Source: Pseudomonadota bacterium (GTDB lineage: Bacteria > Pseudomonadota > Gammaproteobacteria > Xanthomonadales > Xanthomonadaceae). From it: a stretch of 11,857 nt of DNA. The number at the start of each line of letters is the position of its first letter. Position 1 is the stretch's first letter. The DNA is taken from positions 1-11,857 of the forward strand of contig JAEXNZ010000329.1 in assembly GCA_023439425.1 (NCBI GenBank). The letters run 5' to 3'. The translations under genes were made by a program, and so were the position numbers. This document shows, piece after piece, positions 7,102 to 11,857 of this stretch. Below the pieces are notes generated by a model. That model was not told the DNA's origin and searched no databases. It worked only from the letters and a program-made list of their open reading frames with translations.

Positions 7102-7161
7102 GACCGCCTACCCGCCGCGTGTTACACAGCGATTACCACCCGCACCTGTGGAAGTGTCGCC

Positions 7162-8694
7162 GTGGAATCCGCAGTTCGCAAACCGCACCGGCTCCGTCGC
7201 TTCGCCTGGCACACCGCAGCCTGCCTGCTGCTGGTGTCGCCGGCGCTGTGCGCGCAGCCGCTGCCCGCGCTGCCGGATATCATCACCCGCATTGACGCCG
7301 GCCACTTCACCCAGGCCGAAGCCGACATCAGCCGCGTCTTGGCCGATGCCAACCTCAGCCAGGACCAGCGCGACGCCTACACCTTCCAGCGCGAGCGCAT
7401 GCGCCGCATCCGCCTCGACTTCACCCTGGATGCCGCCGACGCGCAGGCGCAGGTGCGCAAGCAGATTCCCGATCTCACCGACGCCGAATTCGCCCGCTGG
7501 GATGCACAGGGGCATCTGGAGCATCTGGACATCGACGGCCAGCGCCGCTGGTTCAAGCGCGCACCGTCGAACCTGTTCCGGGTGAGCGCCGAAGCCCGTG
7601 CCCGTCGCGCGCCGGGTGTGCCGGTGCCGAAGGACGGGCCGCAAGAGGTGCTCGGCCCGCACCACCACGAGGTGGTTGATGCGGCACGTTCGTATCGACC
7701 AACGGTCGATACCTACCGGGACAATGCCGGTAGCCCACGACCGTTGGTCGTGGGCCCGCAATCCCTCACCCCGCGCCACGTCACCGTCACCCAATCCCTC
7801 ACGGTCAAACCCGACGCGGTCCCCGCCGGTGAAACGGTGCGCGCCTGGATTCCCTACCCACGCCACATCCCCGGCCAGCAGGAAAACATCCGCTTCCTCG
7901 GCAGCAGCGGTGGCACCGCGTCCGCGCAGATCGCCCCGGAAGACACCCCGCAGCGCACCGCCTACCTGCAGGCCCCGGCCGTCGCCGGCCAGCCCACCCA
8001 GTTCGAAGTCCGCTACGAACTCACCGTCTACGCGCGCCACACCGACATCGACCCGGCCAAGGTGCAGCCCACGCCCAACGACACGGCGTTGCAGCCCTAC
8101 CTCGCCGAACGCGCCCCGCACGTGGTGTTCACCCCCGCCCTGCGCGCGTTCTCCCAGCGCATCGTTGGCAACGAAACCCACCCCTACCGCATCTTCGAAA
8201 AACTCTTCGACGCCGTAGACCGCATCCCCTGGGCCGGCGCACGCGAATACTCCACCATCTCCAACATCAGCGATTACGCCCTGCACGCCGGCCACGCCGA
8301 CTGCGGCCAGCAGACCCTGCTGCTGATCACGCTGCTGCGCCTGAACGGCATTCCCGCGCGCTGGCAGTCCGGCATGGTCTATTCCGACGATGCCGTGGGC
8401 TACAACAACCTGCACGACTGGGGCGCGGTGTACCTCGCGCCATATGGCTGGGTGCCGATGGACGTCACCACCGGCCGCCTGCACAGCAGCACGCCCGCCC
8501 TGCGCGACTTCTACATGGGCGGCCTGGACGCCTACCGCATCGCCTTCAACGACGATTACGACCGGCCGCTGACGCCGGCCAAGCAATACCCGCGCTCGGA
8601 CACGGTCGACAACCAGCGCGGTGAAGTGGAGTGGTCCGGCGGCAATCTGTACTACGACCAGTGGACCTACGACTTCCAGTCACACATGAAATAA
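7162..8694 (+). CDS. Secreted transglutaminase-like protein
   Basis: The 510-residue product has a signal peptide (cleavage near ALCA, residue 31), an N-terminal helical and beta region with no family I recognise, and a C-terminal transglutaminase-like domain (about 330-450). The papain-like triad is complete: Cys381 in HADCGQQ, His418 in NNLHDWGAV and Asp434 in PMDVT. Bacterial proteins of this type mostly act as peptidases or amide-bond-forming enzymes in the periplasm; substrate unknown. Residues about 177-198 are encoded by a pair of GTAG hairpin repeats that keep the frame, which gives an unusual Arg/Pro-rich linker. The start is a GTG at 7162 with GGAAG 7 bases upstream. It leads the rightward unit, 41 bases before the TonB-dependent receptor, so both are probably co-transcribed and may handle the same substrate. 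Confidence 0.87.
   Translation: MESAVRKPHRLRRFAWHTAACLLLVSPALCAQPLPALPDIITRIDAGHFTQAEADISRVLADANLSQDQRDAYTFQRERMRRIRLDFTLDAADAQAQVRKQIPDLTDAEFARWDAQGHLEHLDIDGQRRWFKRAPSNLFRVSAEARARRAPGVPVPKDGPQEVLGPHHHEVVDAARSYRPTVDTYRDNAGSPRPLVVGPQSLTPRHVTVTQSLTVKPDAVPAGETVRAWIPYPRHIPGQQENIRFLGSSGGTASAQIAPEDTPQRTAYLQAPAVAGQPTQFEVRYELTVYARHTDIDPAKVQPTPNDTALQPYLAERAPHVVFTPALRAFSQRIVGNETHPYRIFEKLFDAVDRIPWAGAREYSTISNISDYALHAGHADCGQQTLLLITLLRLNGIPARWQSGMVYSDDAVGYNNLHDWGAVYLAPYGWVPMDVTTGRLHSSTPALRDFYMGGLDAYRIAFNDDYDRPLTPAKQYPRSDTVDNQRGEVEWSGGNLYYDQWTYDFQSHMK
7692..7755. repeat. Head-to-head pair of SMAG/REP hairpins inside a coding gene
   Basis: The left element, on the minus strand, has the 9-bp stem GTATCGACC (7692-7700) and GGTCGATAC (7704-7712), followed by CTAC, the complement of GTAG, at 7713-7716. 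The right element has GTAG at 7730-7733 and the stem CCCACGACC (7734-7742) and GGTCGTGGG (7746-7754), extended by one more pair at 7733/7755. Both have the same ACC-GTT-GGT tip when read from their GTAG ends. The GTAG ends face each other, the dimeric form known for these repeats. The reading frame of the transglutaminase-like gene passes straight through. Confidence 0.85.
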
Positions 8695-8735
8695 CCCACC
8701 ACCACCATTTCACAATCTGCAGGAGAGAGCAGGGG

Positions 8736-11700
8736 ATGAAAGCGAACAGTTTGAAGCGGGCGGCGCTGTGCGTCGCGCTCGGGGCCTGTCTTGGCGTTGT
8801 GGCTCCTGGCATTGCCTGGGCCCAGGCGGTCAGCGGTGCGGTCGCCGGCCGTGCCACCGCCGGCGACCAGGTCACCGTGGTCAGCACCAGCACCGGGGCC
8901 AGCCGCAGCGTCACCGTCGGCAGCGACGGCACGTATCGCCTGGGTCAGCTGCCGGTGGGTGACTACCGCCTGCAGGTCAGCCGCAATGGCGAAAACCTCG
9001 GCGACAGCGTGGCGGTCAGCGTCGCCGTCGGCGGCACCACCAACGTCAACCTGGCCAGCAGCGGTGACGTGGTCAATCTGGAAGCCTTGCAGGTCGTGGG
9101 CACGCGCGTGGTGAACCGCGTGGACGTGTTCTCCACCGAAACCTCGTTCAACGTCAACCGCCAGGAAGTTTCGCGCCTGCCGGTGGCGCAGGATCTTTCC
9201 GCTGTGGCGCTGCTCGCGCCCGGCGTGGTCGGCGGCAACTCCACCTTCGGCGGTCTGTCGTTCGCCGGTTCCTCGGTGGCCGAGAACGCGGTGTTCATCA
9301 ACGGCCTCAACGTCACCGACATGTACACCCGGCGCGGTTTCTCCAGCGCACCGTTTGCGTTCTTCAACGAATTCCAGGTCAAGACCGGCGGTTACTCGGT
9401 CGAATTCGGCCGTTCCACCGGTGGCGTCATCAACGCGGTGACCCGCTCCGGCAGCAACGAGTTTGAAGGCGGCATTGAAGTCACCGCCGAACCGTCCGCG
9501 TGGCGCTCCAGTGGTCGCGACCACTTCCACCGCGATGGCAGCGCGCATTCCTACGCCAGCCGCGACGACAGCAGCTTCTTCAAGACCAACGTGTGGGCCA
9601 GCGGCCCGGTGGTGAAGGACAAGCTGTTCCTGTTCGCCATGTATGAAAAGCGCGACGAGAACGGGCACAACACTTCCAACGACGCGCTCACCTGGTTCAA
9701 GAACGAAGCCGACAACGGCTTCTGGGGCACCAAGCTCGACTGGAACATCAACGACAACCACAGCCTGGCGCTGCTGGCTTTCAGCGACGAAACCGAAACC
9801 ACCGCCGGCGCGTACAACTACGACTGGGACGACAATGTCATCGGTGCGTGGGCTGGCGATTCGGTCACCGAAGCCGGCGGCAAGAACTGGTCGGCCACCT
9901 ACACCGGCCATTTCGGTGAAACCTTCACCGCGCGTGCCATGGTCGGCCAGAACAACCAGCGTGCGTTCACCCGTTCCTCGCTGGACGAACTGTGCAGCCC
10001 GGTGTTCACCGATGCCAGCTACGCCCCGCGCCTGGGCCAGCTCAACGGCCTGCGCCCCGGCTGCCATCCCACCGGTGCCGCCGTGGCCGAGCGTGACGAC
10101 ACCCGCGATGTCGCCCGCCTCGATTTCGAATGGCAGCTCGGCACGCACCTGCTGCGCTTCGGTGTCGACCGCGAGCTGATGACCACCGAGCAGAGCACCC
10201 GTTATCCCGGCCCCACCCAGCTCAGCTACACCGCTTATCTGGCCCGCCCCGGTGATGAAGTCTGGGACGGTGCCAACGCCTTTGTGCCGCCCGGTGTGAC
10301 CGAGATGCTGCGCGCGCGCAACCGCGTGTCCGGTGGCACCTTTGAAACCGAAGCCAATGCCTTCTACCTCGAAGACATCTGGAACATCACCCCCAACCTC
10401 ATGCTCAACCTGGGCGTGCGCTGGGACCGCTTCGAGAACCGCACCGCTGACGACGACGCCTTCATCAAGATGGACGACCTCATCGCCCCGCGTTTCGGCT
10501 TCAGCTGGGACATGAAGGGCGACGGCACCACCAAGCTGTTCGGTAACGCCGGCCGCTACTACCTGCCGGTCACCAACAACATCAACGTCAACTTCGCCGG
10601 GGGCCTCACCGACGAGTACAGCTATTACGTGCTCAACGGCTGGCAGACCCAGGCCAACCCGGTCACCGGTGCGCCGTATGCCGCGCCGATCATCGGCCAG
10701 CAGATCGGCCCGGTCGACACCCGCATGAACACCGGTGCGGCTGACCTGCGCCAGAGCGTGGACCGCGACCTCAAGGCCGTGTACCAGGACGAATACATCC
10801 TCGGCTTCCAGAGCATGCTCAACCAGGCCTGGTCGTGGGGCGTCAACGCCACTTACCGGCGCATGACCCGCGCGCTCGACGACATGCGCCTGAACTACAC
10901 CCCGTGCGGCCCCACCGGCACCACCCTGTGGCCGATCGCCAACCCCGGTGAAAGCCTGACCATCTGGGGCGACTCCAGCATCGGCTGCGCCGAGGAAGGC
11001 TGGATCACCATCGACACGGCCAACAGTGGCTACCGCAAGGGGGGCAGTGGCGAAGTGGTGGGCTACTCCAAGCCCAAGCGCACCTACAAGGCGCTGGAAT
11101 TCCAGATCGACCGCGCATGGGACGAAAAGTGGCTGTTCAACGCGTCGTACCTGTGGTCGCGCAGCGACGGCAACTTTGAAGGCCCGGTCAATTCCGATAC
11201 CGGCTACGGCGACACCGGCATGGTCCAGCACTGGGATCATCCGGCCAACAACGAACGTTATGGCGTGCTGTTCAACGACTTCCGCCACCAGTTCAAGTTC
11301 CGCGCCGCCTATGCGCTGAGCGAGCAGTGGAGCTTCGGCACCACCTTGCAGGTGCAGTCCGGTGGCCCGGTGACCGCGTTCGGCGTGATGTGGCCGAATG
11401 ACAGCACCGCCGGCGGCAGCACCAGCAGCGAAAGCAGCGGCGGCGGCACCGGTTGGCTGTGCGTGGCCAACTGCAGCGGCAACTACGCCCAGCGCCAGTT
11501 CGAGTACAGCCCGCGCGGCGCGTATGGCCGCCTGCCCTGGACCTGGACCATGGGAGCCAACGTCACCTGGCGTCTGCCCGTGGAAGGCGTGGACCTGAGC
11601 GTGCGGCTGTCGGTGTTCAACCTGTTCAACAACCAGACCGTGGTCAACGTGCACCAGCGCTATGAAGCCCAGCCGGGCCAGTACCGCGAGAGCACGTTCA

Positions 11701-11762
11701 ACACCGGCACCCGTTGGCAGGCCCCGCGGTATACGCAGTTGCAGGCGACGTGGAACTTCTGA
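8736..11762 (+). CDS. Oar-like TonB-dependent outer-membrane receptor
   Basis: The 1008-residue product starts with a signal peptide (cleavage near AWAQ, residue 30). Residues about 31-108 are a carboxypeptidase-regulatory-like beta-sandwich (VTVGSDGTYRLGQLPVGDYRLQV), the N-terminal domain typical of Oar and SusC-like receptors. A TonB-box-like stretch (LEALQVVG, about 115-122) leads to the plug (about 120-245, with EFGRSTGGVINAVTRSGSNEFEGG), then a 22-strand-type barrel ends in the aromatic C-terminus TWNF required for outer-membrane insertion. It should carry a bulky ligand across the outer membrane using TonB energy. The ATG at 8736 is preferred over upstream in-frame starts because AGGAG (8721-8725) precedes it and the signal peptide begins there. 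Gene order suggests co-expression with the transglutaminase-like gene and a peptide ligand; that is inference. Confidence 0.93.
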   Translation: MKANSLKRAALCVALGACLGVVAPGIAWAQAVSGAVAGRATAGDQVTVVSTSTGASRSVTVGSDGTYRLGQLPVGDYRLQVSRNGENLGDSVAVSVAVGGTTNVNLASSGDVVNLEALQVVGTRVVNRVDVFSTETSFNVNRQEVSRLPVAQDLSAVALLAPGVVGGNSTFGGLSFAGSSVAENAVFINGLNVTDMYTRRGFSSAPFAFFNEFQVKTGGYSVEFGRSTGGVINAVTRSGSNEFEGGIEVTAEPSAWRSSGRDHFHRDGSAHSYASRDDSSFFKTNVWASGPVVKDKLFLFAMYEKRDENGHNTSNDALTWFKNEADNGFWGTKLDWNINDNHSLALLAFSDETETTAGAYNYDWDDNVIGAWAGDSVTEAGGKNWSATYTGHFGETFTARAMVGQNNQRAFTRSSLDELCSPVFTDASYAPRLGQLNGLRPGCHPTGAAVAERDDTRDVARLDFEWQLGTHLLRFGVDRELMTTEQSTRYPGPTQLSYTAYLARPGDEVWDGANAFVPPGVTEMLRARNRVSGGTFETEANAFYLEDIWNITPNLMLNLGVRWDRFENRTADDDAFIKMDDLIAPRFGFSWDMKGDGTTKLFGNAGRYYLPVTNNINVNFAGGLTDEYSYYVLNGWQTQANPVTGAPYAAPIIGQQIGPVDTRMNTGAADLRQSVDRDLKAVYQDEYILGFQSMLNQAWSWGVNATYRRMTRALDDMRLNYTPCGPTGTTLWPIANPGESLTIWGDSSIGCAEEGWITIDTANSGYRKGGSGEVVGYSKPKRTYKALEFQIDRAWDEKWLFNASYLWSRSDGNFEGPVNSDTGYGDTGMVQHWDHPANNERYGVLFNDFRHQFKFRAAYALSEQWSFGTTLQVQSGGPVTAFGVMWPNDSTAGGSTSSESSGGGTGWLCVANCSGNYAQRQFEYSPRGAYGRLPWTWTMGANVTWRLPVEGVDLSVRLSVFNLFNNQTVVNVHQRYEAQPGQYRESTFNTGTRWQAPRYTQLQATWNF

Positions 11763-11783
11763 TGGGAACGGACGGCGCGCGTA

Positions 11784-11855
11784 GTAAACCGGGGATGGCG
11801 GGAACTCGTCAAACCGCGATCGCGCGCTTTCTTCAAACCGGGATGGGGCGCTTAT
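11784..11855. repeat. Three degenerate 24-bp tandem repeats after the receptor gene
   Basis: Units at 11784-11807, 11808-11831 and 11832-11855 share the core AAACCG-N-GAT followed by G/C-rich bases; the cores begin at 11786, 11811 and 11835. The second and third units agree at about 18 of 24 positions, and the second contains the palindrome GCGATCGC. The array reaches the window edge and may continue. No gene or terminator was recognised in the 95 bases after the receptor stop. Confidence 0.45.
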
Positions 11856-11857
11856 GT

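Larger units (their letters stand above)
7034..7161. promoter_or_regulatory. Divergent promoter region between the endopeptidase and transglutaminase genes
   Basis: These 128 bases are the only stretch where both transcription units can start, and the middle (7058-7102) is strikingly AT-rich for this genome. On the minus strand TTGCTT (7089-7084) and TAAATA or AAATAT (7067-7061) are 16-17 bases apart, a fair sigma-70-like pair for the leftward operon. The rightward promoter is less clear; the A/T block near 7091-7097 could hold a -10. A short palindrome GTGTTACAC lies at 7119-7127. GGAAG at 7150-7154 is the Shine-Dalgarno for the GTG at 7162. Promoter positions are by eye only. Confidence 0.6.

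Noticed and set aside
7108..8586. A 492-codon open frame on the minus strand opposite the transglutaminase-like gene
   Set aside because: Same cause: a shadow of a GC-rich gene, no domain, and a composition biased to Gly, Val and Ala.
8667..11654. A 995-codon open frame on the minus strand opposite the TonB-dependent receptor
   Set aside because: The receptor on the plus strand has clear domains and a signal peptide. The antisense frame is open only because of high third-position GC; its translation is low-complexity (Gly, Ala, Val, His) with no recognisable domain.

Overview
The window is high-GC proteobacterial DNA, most likely Stenotrophomonas (S. maltophilia group) or a close Xanthomonadaceae relative. 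The main evidence is small hairpin repeats that begin with the tetranucleotide GTAG, the hallmark of the Stenotrophomonas SMAG/REP family. One lies at about 1500-1522, and a head-to-head pair lies at about 7692-7755. The Oar-like TonB-dependent receptor, the strong third-position GC bias and the Xanthomonadaceae-like gene content agree with this. No mobile element with a transposase, no CRISPR array and no tRNA or rRNA gene was seen.

Layout. Positions 1-938 (minus) hold the 5' part of a periplasmic PQQ-dependent aldose sugar dehydrogenase that runs off the left edge. Its leader contains a perfect 13-bp inverted repeat that overlaps the Shine-Dalgarno site and brackets a 19-codon upstream ORF. 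Positions 1041-1409 (minus) encode a small conserved protein of unknown function. Then come five tightly packed, partly overlapping minus-strand genes read from 7033 down to 1540: an SH3/NlpC-P60 endopeptidase, an enolase-superfamily dipeptide epimerase, an RpiR-family regulator with a SIS domain, a secreted YkuD-type L,D-transpeptidase-like protein and an APC-family amino-acid permease. Diverging from them across 7034-7161 are a secreted transglutaminase-like protein (7162-8694) and an Oar-like TonB-dependent receptor (8736-11762). The last ~95 bases are non-coding and hold three degenerate 24-bp tandem repeats.

How the genes may work together. The divergent block reads as a peptidoglycan-peptide scavenging locus. 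The receptor would bring peptides across the outer membrane. The transglutaminase-like, NlpC/P60 and YkuD proteins would process or trim them in the periplasm. The APC permease would take up the products, and the epimerase would turn L-Ala-D-Glu into L-Ala-L-Glu, which ordinary peptidases can cut. The RpiR protein is the obvious candidate regulator. Two AT-rich palindromes about three helical turns apart in the shared promoter region are candidate operators. The individual family calls are strong; the joint pathway, the ligand and the direction of regulation are inference.
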